DNA of 64,000 bases from Locusta migratoria (GCA_026315105.1 CM048745.1:152231323-152295322), one strand, 5' to 3'; shown: positions 12,958 through 25,545, counted from the stretch's first letter. Made by a program: numbers and translations. Notes: a model not told the origin generated them from the sequence alone.

Positions 12958-13135
12958 TGTGTTGCTGGAGTAGCCAGACATGATAGGTGTGTGTATAGTT
13001 GTCCGAGTGATTGCATGAATGTATGTGTTCTGATGAAGGCCATGGCCAAAATGTAAGTTGTGTGAATGTGATTAACTATTTCCGTGTCTGTGAGCAGCTC
13101 AGGGAGCCTCTATATGGTGAGTTGTTACCTATCCT
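12958..13135 (+). repeat. Fragment of a dispersed repeat
   Basis: It contains ttctgatgaaggccatggcc and ends ctctatatggtgagttgtta, a combination I associate with a widespread arthropod repeat. Only one copy is present, so the boundaries are approximate. Confidence 0.35.
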
Positions 13136-13724
13136 CCATTAATGATATTTAATGTTCTTTTAAAAAAAAGAAAAGTAAATGAAAATTAACTTTTGTATAT
13201 TCCAAATAAAAGAAAATTTATGAAACTAAATTTTTCTATCTGAAAATTAGCCTTGCTCATCCATTTTTTTCATTAAATTGAGTGACTTGTAAACAGAGCC
13301 ATATGCAGAAAGTGATTAAGGACTTATGAATGTGTAGAGAGTTAGCAGAGGTGAATTGTCACAAGAGAGTGCTTTAGTTCTTTTTACAAGAAAAGTAGTA
13401 AAGTGGATGAAAGATGTTGACATCCATTTCAGTTTTGCCAGATGTGTTCATTTATAAGTTTTCTTGTAGAAGAAATTGTGAAAGTAAAATTGTGTTGTTG
13501 AATGTTTGTAGGGCTAACTTTAATTCAATGTGCACAAGTCAGAATAGGGTTTCTGCAACACATCAAATAAGTGCAAATAGAAATCTCTATATTATAGTAT
13601 AGCAACCAACTTTTATTTCAAATTTCTTCAGAAATGCTGCTTAAATGTATAACGCTTCTGAGTTGTAATGAAGAATTTAATTTCATATAACTCGCAAAAA
13701 TAAAATTTCTTACACACTCTTAGA

Positions 13725-14080
13725 GGTTTTCCAATTCACTCAAAAACTGTTGCCGATACATGGGGCACACAAAATGATTACATTTACAGATCAATAGTTG
13801 AAGCGGAACTGAGGTGCCAGTAATCGATCCATACTGAAACACCCATATTATTACATTATGTAGCCTTCACTGGTGCCATTGCAGGTGCTGCTTCTGGCAT
13901 CCATTTGATCATGCATATGGAGTTTATAGTCTTTGGATACAGTATTCCACACCTGCTGCAACTGTTCATGTAGTTCTGCAAGACTTGTGAGTTGTTGTTT
14001 CACAAATTCAGCTGTTGTTTCCTAAATTCTCACATGTGCTCGATTGGAGACAAGTCCGAAGATTGTGCTGGCCAAGGAAG
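13725..14080 (-). pseudogene. Tc1/mariner transposase C-terminal remnant
   Basis: The minus strand at 14031-14074 reads WPAQSSDLSPIEHM, a slightly altered form of the W-P-x-x-S-x-D-L-x-P-I-E-H motif around the last acidic residues of Tc1-type DDE transposases. It is followed by a stop and then by frame-shifted C-terminal sequence (QQVWNTVSKDY). The upstream catalytic residues, the helix-turn-helix and the terminal repeats are not visible. It is a dead 3' fragment. Confidence 0.65.
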
Positions 14081-14429
14081 TTGTTTGAATATCTATTTCT
14101 TCCTGCAACAAGCAAACAGATCTGTCCACTAGAGAAAGCTCGTTACATTATTCTAGCTCTGCAAACAGGTAGAAGAGGCAACCCAAAGAATGACTCAAGT
14201 GTCTTCGATAACCGCAAGCCGACCAGTGCAAGAGTTTTCTTGAACTCTTGAGTTTTTCCCATATGACAATAAGAAGTGTCATACCATTCCTGAGATGTAA
14301 AACTGCAGGCATGTGCGAGGAGCGTCTCGTCGGCGGTGTAAGACAAGGTGGAGAAAACTTTTCACGGAAGTGGGCCGTCGGATTTCACATATTGCATGTA
14401 CCATATAGTCTCAAAACTTACAACACTGT

Positions 14430-14750
14430 TAGGGGAACTGTTATAAATATTATGTGAGCTGGGGAGAATCAGCATTTTATTGTAAACATTTACGAGAGCT
14501 GGAGAATTTTGTTATAAAAATTTATGTGAGCTGGGGAATTTTTTAGCAGTTTGTTATAAACAATAATTTCCGCGAGCTGGGGGCTTTTAGCAATTTGTTA
14601 TAAACAATAATTTCTGCGAGATGGACAATATTAACATTTTGTTATAAACATTTACAATAATTTACGTGAGCTGGGGGGAAATTAACATTTTATTGCAAAC
14701 ATTTATGTGAGCTGAGGAATATTAACATTTTATTGAGCAGTTAATTTAGC
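14430..14750. repeat. Minisatellite, about 7 degenerate units
   Basis: Units of about 33-50 bp share a GTGAGCTGGGGA-like start and a TTTTGTTATAAACA-like end. The unit starts (gagct or gagat) fall at about 14456, 14495, 14530, 14575, 14620, 14668 and 14710. No coding potential is seen. Confidence 0.85.
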
Positions 14751-15178
14751 AGTTTGATCAATTGATTTTTTTTATGACTCAACAGTCTGATGTGTAATAT
14801 GGGTTTTGTGAACAGTTTGGTTTCATACCGCCATCAGTTAATTTTTTTAATGACTCATGCTCTGTTTGGTTGCCCTCCCCTCCGCACTTGTGTAATATAA
14901 TACCGTCGTGACGTCATCAGTCGGGCCTGATACCCCCGTCAATTGATTTTTTGTTGATGCAGTAGTCTGGTGGCCTTCCTCACTTGTGTAATATGATACA
15001 CTCTGACGTCATCAGTCCTGATTCCCCCGTCATTCCCTTACTATTAATCACCCTTGCAAATCACTTGCATAACAAGGCAGTTATATTGCAAATAATATGG
15101 GAAAATATTCTCCTTTTTGTGTGATATTTGCCATAATTTCAGTTGAATTTTTGGCCATTGTTTGACAGAACATAGTAA
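14750..15178. other. Non-coding spacer
   Basis: Contains a loose internal duplication of a segment with gtaatatgatac...gacgtcatcagtc (about 14880-14925 and 14980-15020). No gene. Confidence 0.4.
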
Positions 15179-15180
15179 TA

Positions 15181-16211
15181 CAGTAGAACCTCTCAAACTC
15201 GACACAATGTGGACTTAAGGGTTGTCGAGTTTTAGGGAACTTAAATAAAAATAACTAGGAGTTGAATAAAAACTCTTATTTAGAGTATTAAAATTGTACA
15301 TTTATTGATTTATTATATACAATTATATATTTATATCAACATTTATAACTTATAAAAAAATTAAAAAAATTGAGACAAAAGGCCTAGTAGAATCTGAAAA
15401 TACAGTGTTCATTACAATTACTACTGAAGTTTATGCTGCTTATAAAACGTCCACATTCTGAACACTAGAAGAAAAGTGTAAAAGAATACTTACTGAAGTC
15501 GTTTGAAAAACCCTGTGATTGAAGACTGCTTTTCTGTCTCCACACGGCGTCTTGCAGCTTGACCACGGAGTCGCCTGAGGAACAGAATCTCCATTCCAGT
15601 CGCATTTTGCTGCTTTAAATACTGCAATGTCCCTTCAACAAATTTCACAGCCTCGCTGTGGCTAACTTTTCTTTTTGTCGATGGTCCTCTTCCTCTTCTT
15701 CTTCCGAACCGTCGCCTTCTACGTCACGCCCTTTGACAGCTGCGATGATTTCATCTTCTCCCAGTGGTTCTGATGCTCTGTCAAGATCCATCCATTGCTT
15801 GAAGACTCTTCACACCCAGGGATTTTTTTCATGAGTTCAATCAAGTCGCTATTTTCAGAATTGATTCCATCGTCACGCGACAAATCATTGCCTGCGTGAT
15901 CTAGAAGTTTCCTCCAAGATCGAATGAGGGTTATGGTCTCAAGCTCGCGGCCTCACGATAAGGAAAGTGGCCACAGAAATCCCGGAACGTGTGCAAACAA
16001 TAGCCCGCCCCAGCTGGCCAGGTAAAGGGTGCGTTGAAGGACATTGGAAAACCCAGTAACCTAGTCTGAGTCTGTAGCGCTCTCGGGCGGCCTACGTACT
16101 GATGGAAACCTTTACGTTATGTGCGGTGTAAAAAATATTATTAATTCACCAGCTCTGTCATGTTTTACAGAATGTCAAGTTTTCGGGAATCGAGTTTGAG
16201 AGATTCTACTG
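15181..16211 (-). mobile_element. pogo/Tigger-type DNA transposon, internally deleted (1031 bp)
   Basis: It begins cagtagaacctctcaaactc and ends with the inverted complement with one mismatch (gagtttgagagattctactg). TA lies on both outer sides (15179-15180 and 16212-16213). Terminal repeats and TA duplication are typical of the Tc1/mariner superfamily. The only coding remnant is a transposase C-terminus on the minus strand, so the DNA-binding and catalytic regions are missing. Confidence 0.88.
15490..15940 (-). pseudogene. Tigger transposase C-terminal tail
   Basis: Read on the minus strand, a first segment contains LIRSWRKLLDHAGND and GCEESSSNGWILTEH. After frame shifts a second segment contains VSHSEAVKFVEGTLQYLKQQ, then a short Arg-rich helix and a terminal QSSITGFF. 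The SWRKLL segment and the closing T-x-F-F tail match the C-terminal region after the DDE domain in Tigger/jerky-type transposases, as I know the family. At least two frame breaks are present. Confidence 0.7.
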
Positions 16212-16626
16212 TATTATTAAAAGGTAAAACTTCCTGATGTTCTGCAAAATTATTTATTGTCAGATCATGTCAGGAATTTATCCTTTCTGATAATGCTAAC
16301 ATCCATTTTGATATTGCATACTGTTTATAAGATATGATGTGTTTAACTCTGGCTTTATCGCTGGTACGCGCACTCATTGGGCACATAAATTAAATTTTCT
16401 TGATAATGGTGAAAGATAGCCCTCTTCTCAAGTGTAAAATAAAATTCTGTGTCTCAGGAAAATATTTTTTTTTCTTTTTTTTTTTTTTTTTTTTTTTCTG
16501 CAGCAATATAGGGTGTAAAATGCACCAAACGCAAAATCATAGAAATCCCTATTTTCCATTGCAAACTTTTATAAAATCAGTGCATTCTTTTAAATCAAGG
16601 AATGTAAATATCACAATAACTGTGAC
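16212..16626. other. Non-coding spacer with poly-T tract
   Basis: A poly-T tract with one C interruption spans about 16466-16498. Nothing else is recognised. Confidence 0.5.
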
Positions 16627-18154
16627 CAGGGCCGGCGCAAGGCACGTGCCAAACGTGCGGCCGCACGGGGCGGCACTTTCCGAGGGGCGGCAAATCTGAC
16701 GGTCCCCCTTCTTTTTATTTTTTTAGGACAAACTCAACATTCGTGCCCAAGAGGGGATTCGAAACGAAATCTCGGAGGGAGCGGCTTTGAGAACTGGCGC
16801 CTCGACTACCTGCCGGCCGCCCCTGCTGAACAAGGGGAGGCAGGAGGACTAATTTCTTCCTCACCACGATGGCAGTGTCGTCGTGTTTACGCCGAACAAA
16901 CAGATAGGGGGATACACGCCAGTATTCTTATGAGTGGAGCGCTGCTGCCTGTTACGCGCCGTGAGTTTACTCACAAATAATTTTGCACAAGACGAAATCT
17001 AATTTGGAAATTGGAATGGAATATTCGATACTGCGGTTACATCTTAAGCCTGAAGCAATTTTGCTGAACCCTTCAAAGGCAGTTTTCGAGTGTTTTATTC
17101 TTCCCGCTTTATGGAAAAAAAAATGTTGAATGTTAATACACTCAAACATGTCCAACAGCTACAATGGCTACAATGTACCGAATGGGTAAATACGCTGCGA
17201 GTAATTACAAGGGATAAAGACACTGGTAGTAAGCTTGGCATAAGCTGGATTTCGACGCTTTTTTTTCAAAATTTTTGCTATCTGTTTCTGAGTGATAGTC
17301 GGACGTTTTGGCTTTTGAGCCATGAAACTCCTGTCTGCGCAGGCATGAACAACAATTAAACTCTGACCGGCACTTTTGCTTGACAATGCTACTCGCACAC
17401 TATCAGTTTTCCAACATGTATTTGCTGTATACAGTTTAGCGTTGAATACATTATCTGTTCACAATCATTGAAACATGTTTATTTACTTTCATGCCGCGCG
17501 AGATTAGCCGAGCGGTGTAAGGCGCTGCGGTCATGGACTATGCGGCTGGTCCCGCGGAGGTTCGAGTCCTCCCTCGGACATGGGTGTCTGTGTTTGTCGT
17601 TAGAAGAATTTAGGTTGAGTAGTGTGTAAGCTTAGGGACTGATGACATTAGCAGTGAAGTCCTGTAAGATTTCATACACACTTGAGTATTTTCGTAAATT
17701 CACAAGGCTTATTAAAATTAGCTAAATTTCTTCAGTCAGGTTTGACGTCATTTTTGAGGTAGCGCCCAGCAACTGTTTTGTACAAATCTGTAGAGAATGT
17801 CGCCAATCAGTCGCAATTTTTGTTTTTATTTTCCAGATCTACATAGATTTCGGGCACAGTGTGGCTATTCTCACTGCTTTGAGTTATGTTTACATCTATA
17901 TCGTCGTGCTGAACGTAACTGTCAGCATGACGCTTTAGATGTAGGCAGATATTAAAAGTTTTGAGACTAGCCACTCAGTGGCCGAAATATAGGTATATTT
18001 GAAAAGTAAAATCAAAAATTGCTTATTGATTACTGACATTTCCTACAGATTTGTTTAAATAAAATTCAACAAACATTTTGAAAAACAGACAAAAACTGGG
18101 GGGTGGCAATTTAGCAGCTCGCACGGGGCGGTACTTGGGCTTGCGCCGACCCTG
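16627..18154. mobile_element. hAT-like DNA transposon, non-autonomous (1528 bp)
   Basis: The left end cagggccggcgcaag and right end cttgcgccgaccctg are inverted repeats with one mismatch. The flanks are actgtgac and actgtgat, an 8-bp duplication with one change, as expected for hAT elements. A GGGGCGGCA-like motif occurs near both ends. No transposase is recognised. A SINE (about 17494-17695) and a minus-strand tRNA-like fragment (about 16735-16820) are inserted. Confidence 0.8.
17494..17695 (+). repeat. tRNA-derived SINE (family B subtype)
   Basis: Box-A-like tagccgagcggt and box B ggttcgagtcc are followed by a gacatgggtgt junction and the conserved tail agggactgatgac. It lies inside the hAT-like element at 16627-18154, so it is younger. 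Confidence 0.8.
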
Positions 18155-18866
18155 ACTGTGATCATTATCGAAATGACAGGAAGTTCATCATGAAGCTGTC
18201 ACCGACGCTACAAGTGACATAAAAATAAAATGTTTTTGCCAAACAGCTTTTGAAATATTTTTTCAGACAGATTACAGCATAAGTGCATCATTCTAGGAGT
18301 GAAGAGCGAGGCATTTACCAGCGTGGGGTTTAAGCCAAAGTATTTTCAGTAATGCGAAAAATCAAGGTGTAACAATACAAAATAAATACATTACGCCTTT
18401 TTCGCAACCAGTGCTCGTCCCCTCTGGTCAGTGGAATAATTTATTTAAACCCCTCATATGCATATCGCTGGCCAGAGCGGAGGAGACAAAATCGAATTAA
18501 TTGGGATTCAGCTTCTGTTGAGAGAACATCATCGTATTATGTAAGTGTGGCCACCAATTATTATTATTAAAAATTTAATTCCAGTTTACTCATTGCATTT
18601 TTATTCATTTATAGCTACCTCCCTTTTGTTTAAGTATTTTATTAAATTCAGTTGCTTTCTTTAATAAATTGGCAGTTAATGTGTACAACAATGTCGGGTC
18701 GCCATTACAGTCTAAAATCAATTATTCATGTTTAATTACCTTTCCACTGGGACCCATCATAAATAATCTAAAAGCCTTTTCTCTTTTATTTCGAAGTCCG
18801 ATGGTTTGATACATTTAAATTCAGTGTCACGCGCCCCGTTGGAATATTATCACATATAACAAAATC
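18155..18866. other. Non-coding spacer
   Basis: AT-rich, with no open frame or repeat that I recognise. Confidence 0.45.
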
Positions 18867-19121
18867 CGGAAGGAAGGAAGCTTGGAGTTTAACGTCTCGT
18901 CGACAGCGTGGTCATGCGAGACGGAGTTCAACGCTCGGAGTTTTCGGTAAGGACGAGGAAGGAAATCGGCCGCGCCCTTTCAGAGGAACCATCCCGGCAT
19001 TTGCCTGGAGAGATTTAGGGAAATCACGGAAAACCTAAATCTGGATGGCCGGAGGTGGATTTGAACCACCATCCTTCCGAATGCGAGTCCAGGGTGTTAG
19101 CACTGCGCCACCTCGTTCGGT
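18867..19121 (-). repeat. tRNA-derived SINE (family A), well preserved
   Basis: Nearly the same layout as 1857-2105: tail (ggaaggaaggaag on the plus strand), body with cacggaaaacctaaatctgg, and a tRNA-like head (box B ggttcaaatcc, box A gtggcgcagtgc) on the minus strand. I find no clear target-site duplication. Confidence 0.85.
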
Positions 19122-19124
19122 CAC

Positions 19125-19690
19125 GTACTGTTGGCTATTATTACGGCATCAAGTGTACATACTTGTAAACAGCTTAACAATTGTAGAGCCTACAAGTGTT
19201 ATCAAATTCCCGCCCATGCTGAATTTTCGTAAGTACCTGTGTGTCGTAAGTTTTTTATAACTTTGTCTGCAAGGACCCCATTTATTCCAAAGTCTAACAG
19301 TCATATTATTATTATTTCATTTCCATTACATTTTTTCACATCCAGGGTTCATTTTCCCCTCGCTCAATATTTAATTTGCATTTTTATTTTCACTTCCATT
19401 ACGAAAAAAAAAAAATTCAACTTTATTTTGCTGTCCTGGTAGTTTACGTAACCCGCAGGTAGCGTTATAAAGGATGGTGGAACCAATACTTTGTGTTAGT
19501 AGCACAGACGGGGATACAATTCCGTTGATTTTTACTCCAGAACTATCTGTTATGGAAAACCAGATGTGTAAGCAGCGTCCTGAACTTAACAATATTACAA
19601 ACTGCATACCGTGTAAAAAAAATTAATACATTTTGTGTTAGATTTAAATGAAAAATTAAATACTTTTATGTAGAAACTTTGTTGTAGAAA
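19125..19690. other. Non-coding spacer
   Basis: No gene or recognised repeat. Short open frames on both strands look spurious. Confidence 0.4.
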
Positions 19691-19696
19691 ACTTCA

Positions 19697-22646
19697 ATGC
19701 TGTTGTTGTTGTTAATGTGTTTTTCAATTGGAGATTGGTTTGATGCAGCTTTTACACACTACCCTATCCTGTGGGAACTTTTTCATATTCAAAATAACAT
19801 CATATATCCTTTTGAACTGCTTACTGTATTCGTCCCTCGATCTTCCTATACGATTTTTACCCGAACAGTTCCTTCTAATACTAAGTTGACGATACTTTAC
19901 TGTCTCAGAATGTGTGCTACCAACCCATCCCTTCTTTAGTCATAATATGCTAGAAACTCCTGTTCTCCCCATTTCTGTTGACTACCACCTCATTAGTTAT
20001 GCGATCTATGCATCTAATCTTTATCATTTATCTGTAGCACCACGTTTAAAAGCTTCTAAAGTCTTTTTTCTGAAATCCTTATCGTCCACGTTTCACTCCC
20101 ATACAATGCTACACTCCAGACAATTACTTACAGAAAGGACTAACTAACATTTAAATTAATATTGGCTGTCAACAAATTTCACTTCTTCAGAAATGCTTTT
20201 CTTCCCATAGCCATTCTGCATTTTATATCTTATTTATTTCAGCCTTCAGATGTTATTTTGTTACCAAAATAACAAAACTCATATATTTTTGTTATGCCTC
20301 ATTACCTAATCTAATTCCTTCAACATCGCCTGATTTTCTGACATTATATACCATTACTCTTGTTTTACTTTTTTTAATGTTCATCTTATACCCACATTTC
20401 AAGACACTGTCCATTCCGGTCAGTTGTTCTTCCAGGTTCTGTGCTGTCTCTGACAGAATTTCTATATTATCGGCAAACCGCAAAGTTTTTATTTCTTCTC
20501 CCGGAACTTTAATTCCCTCTCCAAATTTGTGCTCAATGTAAAGACTGAAAAACGTTGGGTAAATTTTACAACCAGTCTTACTCCCTTCCCAATAACTGTG
20601 TCCCCTTCATGCCTTCTGCATAAGTTGAGTACAACTATATCTTCTTACATTTCACCACTGCTACCTTCAGAATTTGAAAGACTGAATCCTAGTTAACATT
20701 GTCAAATTGATCTTCCCCAAAGCCATATTCAATGAGTTTTTCCATTCGCTTGTAAATAATTTGTGTTACTTTTCGCAACCATGACTTATTATTGATAGTT
20801 CTGTAATTTTCACATTTGCCTGCATTTGCTTTCTTTGGAATTGGAATATTCTTCTTGAAGTCGGAGGGTATTTCCCCTGTCTCATAGATCTTGCATACCA
20901 CGTGGTGCAATTTCTTCATGACTGGTTCTCCTAACGATATCAACAGTTCAGACGTAATATCATGTACACCAAACCCCTGGTTTTTACTCAAATCTTTCAG
21001 TGGGCTGACAAATTCGTCTTGCAGTATCGTAACTCTTATATCATCTTCCTATATGGTATGTTCATTTGTATAGGCCCTCTATATATTCCTTCCACCTTTC
21101 AGCTTTCCCTTCTTTGCTTAGTACAGGTTTTTCATCTAAGTTCTTGATGTTCACGCAGCTCCTTTTCTTGTCTCCGCATGTCTCTTTTATTTTCCTACAG
21201 GCCGTATCTATTTTTCCCCTAGTTATACATTCTTCTATGGTCTTACATTTGTCCTTTAGCTATTCCTGCTTAGCCAGTCTACACTTCCTGACATCATCAT
21301 TTTCAGCCGTCTGTATTTCCTTTTGCTTGTCTGATTTGCTGCATTTTTATATTTCATCCTTTCCTTAATTACGTTCAGTATCTCCTGTGTTATCCAAGGA
21401 TTTCTATTATGCCTCGTCTTTCTACATATATGAACCTCCTGCGGCCTTCACTACTATCTCTCTTTGTCCAGATTCCATCTCCTTAATTTTCTGCCTTTCT
21501 GTACTCTCTTGTTTTACTCTACATTTCACAGCCAGTAAGTTACAGTTAAATTCTGGATCTGCCATTGAATATGTCTTACAATTTAAAACCTGGTTTCTAA
21601 ACCTATTCCATACCAATTATAAAGTCAATCTGGTACCTTCCAGTGTCTCCTGATCTCTTCCACATATACGACCTCATTTCATGATGATTGAAACAAGTGT
21701 TTGTGATGATAAAATTGTGCTCTGCACAAAAATCTCCTCTTTCCCTCCTTTTCCCCAGTTCCTATTCACTTACTACACTCCCTTCTGTTCCCTTTCCTAC
21801 GTCTGAGTTCCAGTCCCCTATCATAATCAAATTTTCCTCTCCTTTAACTGTCTGAATAATATCCTTTATCTCCTCATACATTTCTTTGATCTCATGTTCC
21901 CTGTAGCTAGTTGGCATATAAACTTGTACTTTTGTGATCGGTGTTGGCTTCCTGTCTGTCTTTGCTACGATAATGCGTTGATATGCTGTTAATTGTAAAT
22001 TACCTGGATTTCTATTTTCTTATTCATTATCGGATCTACTTCTGCGTACCCACCAACTGATTTTGTATTTATAACCCTTTACTCACCTGACCAAAAATCC
22101 TGCTCATCCTGACATCGAACTTCACTAATCCCCACCATATCTAACTTTAATCTATCCAATTCTCGTTTCAAACTTACCGAGCCGATTAAGGGATAAACCA
22201 TACCACGCTCCGATCTGTAGAATCCCTGTTTTGTTTTTCTTGACATCCTCCTAAGTAGTCCCACCCTGAAGATCCGCATGGGGGACTATTTTACCTCTGA
22301 AATATTTTACCTGAGAGGATGCCATCATCATATATTCATACAGTAGAACTGCAGGTCCTCGAGACAAATGACGACTGTATTTTCCCCTTGCTTTTAGTTG
22401 TTCGCAGTAAGAGAATGGCAAATCTATGTTAACGCATGTTACAAGGTCAACTCAGTGAATCTTCCAGACTGTTGCCCCTGTAACTACTGAAAAGGCTGCT
22501 GCCCCTCTTCAGGAACCATACATTTGTCAAGCCTCTCTACAGAAACCCCTCCGCTGTGGTTGTATGTTGTACCTATGGTATGGCTATCTGTTTTCTTGAG
22601 GCTCGCAAGCAACCACACCTCGGCAATGTCTGTGGTTCATGAGGGT
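19697..22646 (-). mobile_element. RTE-clade LINE, decayed copy 2, near full span
   Basis: The tail (ttgttgttgtt on the plus strand) is at 19697. Homology to the copy at 47316-50584 runs to about 22646, where ggcaatgtctgtggttcat is the 5' landmark. C-terminal, RT and endonuclease segments are recognisable (20292-20483, 20689-20991, 21422-21616, 22079-22279), but all are frame-shifted. Imperfect flanks, aaaacttcaatg on the left and gaagacttcatta on the right, may be an aged target-site duplication. Confidence 0.85.
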
Positions 22647-22659
22647 GGAAGACTTCATT

Positions 22660-22855
22660 AACAACAATAAATATCCAGAATGAAACTTTCACTCTGCAGA
22701 GCAGTGTGCGCTGATATGAAACTTCCTGGCAGATTAAAACTGTGTGCCGGAACTGGGACTCGAACCTGGGAGAGCGCTTGGCTGCAATAGGCAAGTCCCA
22801 GGTTCGAGTCCCAGTTCCGGCACACAGTTTTAATCTGCCAGGAAATTTCAACAAT
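22660..22855. repeat. tRNA-headed dispersed repeat (family E) folded as a hairpin
   Basis: Arms 22718-22770 and 22797-22849 are reverse complements at 52 of 53 positions, around a 26-bp loop. Each arm carries a box-B-like ggttcgagtcc (or its complement) and the cacacagttttaatctgcc motif shared with 11235-11600. Confidence 0.9.
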
Positions 22856-23474
22856 ATATATAATCTTCCACAATTTTAACCACTGACTAGCAAAATGAGA
22901 CAACCTAGAACTACGAAAAGTAGATGCAATTAAAGAAACGGATGACTTTTCAAATTATTTTCGAGTAAGCCCTGAATCATGCGACAAATTACTTACGATG
23001 ATATGCGAGAAAATCGAAAAATAAACAGACCCTTCATTCCTGCTGATGAAAGAATACGATTTTGGCCACAGGAAGGTCATTTATTGTTGAAAATTAAGTG
23101 CAAACATGTCTACTAACACAATTAGTACACCTGTCATGAAACCTGCGAAGCAATGACACGTGACGTTTTAGCTATCTTCACATGGTTTTTTTCTTGTTCT
23201 TTCTTTTTTTTTCAAAAGTTTGTTTGTAAGGTATTTATTTTCTTTTTAACGTTCTTTGTTTTTCCTTCCGCGTATTCCAGGTGATAAATTTCACGTAACT
23301 GATTATAACCGTCAAGCTTCCTCCTTCTATCCATGTAAATATCTGATATCCTGTCACATTTGATAAACTGCACCATTAAATGCTTCCTGCTCGACGTCGA
23401 TTAAAAGTGTACCGCGGTAGGAACGGCAAATGTTGAACACCAAGAACAGTAGTTTTGTGACAGACGCTGTCACC
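22856..23474. other. Non-coding spacer
   Basis: AT-rich, with a T-rich tract near 23185-23260. No gene recognised. Confidence 0.45.
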
Positions 23475-23681
23475 AAGTGTTCAAAATGTTCAAATGTTTG
23501 TTAAGCTTAAGGGACCTAACTGCGGGTTCATCAGTCCCTAAATTTACAAACTCTTTATGAACTACCTTATACTAAAAACGACATAAACATCCATGCCTGA
23601 GGGGAGATTCGAACCCCTGACCGTAGCGGCCGTGCAGACTGTGACTGGCGCGCCGCAGATCGCTCGGCCACTGCGGCCGGC
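23475..23681 (-). repeat. tRNA-derived SINE (family B)
   Basis: The minus strand carries a tRNA-like head (ggccgagcgatc box A, ggttcgaatctcc box B), then the body and tail ending tttgaacattttgaaca. It is flanked by cagacgctgtcacc (23461-23474) and tagacgctttcacc (23682-23695), a slightly aged duplication. Confidence 0.88.
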
Positions 23682-23695
23682 TAGACGCTTTCACC

Positions 23696-24345
23696 TGGGG
23701 GGGGGGGTGTACTTTATGCCCACCTCTTAGAAAAACTCCAATAAAACCTGGTTCTTCATATTTTAAAACTCTGAAAAATATTTATTGTCCCTAATGAAGT
23801 ATTTTACCAGACTGCATAAAAGTTTTAAAAGGTTCCATTAAACCTAACTCAAAATTATTATTTTCGCACAATGTAATTTGCATTAGGTTTTGGTTCAGGA
23901 TGCTGATTACAGGTCATTTTCTCTGCAGAAGGTATTTTTGGAGTAACAGTTATTGAAATTTCTGTTTACATCAAGGAATTTTATATATTTAGAAAATTTG
24001 CTACCTGCTCTTTTTGTGGCGTTTCGTGTGCTAGAACTAGGTGCGCTATAGTGTGAGTGGTAGGGTAATGGGGATAGAAATCCTAGGTAGCCATAACGCA
24101 TTGCACGAGGTACCGTTACCCTCAACTCTCTGCCTCTTGCCCAGCCACTGTTCAAAGGACGCTATCACCCTCGAGCAATAGCGCACTAGAAAGTCAGGAT
24201 GATTGACACCTAACATGTACTTGCACTTAGTAGGACAACGCCGCTCTTAAGTACGAATGAGAAATAACAGGTAATCACACTTTGGGCAATACAATTACCT
24301 GAAATAATGACTATAACATCAAACGTGTTCTTGCACTTAACACAA
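23696..24345. other. Non-coding spacer
   Basis: Begins with a poly-G run near 23698-23708. No gene recognised. Confidence 0.45.
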
Positions 24346-24349
24346 GAGT

Positions 24350-25545
24350 ATCTTCCGACCTCAGGGAAGATAAGTTTGGATTTAGGAGAAATGTAGGAAC
24401 ACCGGAGGCGATACATTACGATTTATCTTAGAAGATAGGCAAAGGAAAGGGAAACCTACGTTTTTAGCATTTGTCGATTTGGAGAAAGTTTTTGACAATG
24501 TCGACTGGAATACACTATTCCAAATTCTGAAGGTATCAGGAGTAAAACATAGGGAGCGAAGAGTTATATTCAACCTATACAAAAACCAGACAGTGGTTAT
24601 TAGAGTCGAAGGGCAAGAAATGGATGCAGAAGTTGGGAAGGGAGTAAGACAGGGTTGTAGCCTTTCCCCAAGGTTGTTCAATCTGTACATTGAGTGGGCA
24701 GTGAAGGAATGGAAGGAGAAATTTGGAGAGGGAATTAAGGTCCAGGGAAAAGAAATAAAAACTTTGCAGTTTGCCAATGACATAGTAATTTTGTCAGAGG
24801 CTGCAGAGGATATGGAAGAGCAATTGAATGGAATGGACAGTGTTTTGAAAGGAAGATATAAGATGAACATTAACAAGAGTAAAATGAGGGTAATGGAATG
24901 TAATGTCAGAAAATCAGGCGATGCTGACAGAATTACATTATGAGACAATAAAAGTAGTACATGAATTTTGTTATTTGGGTAGCAAGATAACTTCTGATGG
25001 CCGAAGTAAAGAAGATACAAAATGCAGAATGGCTATGGGAAGAAAAGCGTTTCTAAAGAAGCGAAACTTGTTAACATCCAATATTAATTTAAATGTTAGG
25101 AAGTATTTTCTGAAAGCATTTGTCTGGAGTGTAGCATTGTATGGGAGTGAAACGTGGACGATTAGGAGTTCAGATAAAAAGGTGAAAGAAGCTTTTGAAA
25201 TGTGGTGCTACCGACGAATGATGAAAATTAAGTGGGTAGATGACGTAACTACTGAGGAGGTGCTTAATCAAATAGGGGAGAAAAGGAGTTTCTGGCATAT
25301 CCTGACTAAGAGAAGGGATAGATTTGTTGGACACATTCTGAGACATCAAGGAATTGTCAACTTAGCATTAGAAGGAAGTGTGTGGGGTAAAAATCGCAGA
25401 GGGAGACCGAGGGACGAATATAGTAAGCAGATTCAAAATTATGTAGGTTGCCGAACGTATTGTCAGATGAAGAAACTTGCACAGGGCAGGGTAGCGTGGA
25501 GAGCTGCATCAAACCAGTCTGCGGACTGAAGACCACAACAACAAC
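24350..25545 (+). mobile_element. RTE-clade LINE, 5'-truncated copy 3
   Basis: The 5' junction is at about 24350, where homology to the RT region starts (ccgacctcagggaagat). The copy runs through the C-terminal domain to ggactgaagaccacaacaac. It is the longest readable plus-strand LINE remnant in the window. A degenerate SINE follows directly. Confidence 0.9.
24359..25529 (+). pseudogene. RTE reverse transcriptase and C-terminal domain, catalytic Asp lost
   Basis: RT motif A reads FVDLEKVFDNVDWN, motif B GVRQGCSLSPRLFN, and motif C QFANDIVILS, so the first Asp of the normal FADD pair is Asn. The frame shifts at about 24940 and then encodes the C-terminal domain: YLGSKITSDGRSKED, LYGSETWTIRSSDKK, AFEMWCYRRMMKIKWVD, GHILRHQG and GKNRRGRPRDEY. 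It ends in RAASNQSAD before the CAA tail. RTE LINEs encode an APE endonuclease upstream; here it is absent through 5' truncation. Frameshift plus active-site change make it dead. Confidence 0.88.

Noticed and set aside
14430..14750. CRISPR-like repeat array
   Set aside because: Units are degenerate, of uneven length, without unique spacers, in a eukaryotic context. It is a minisatellite.
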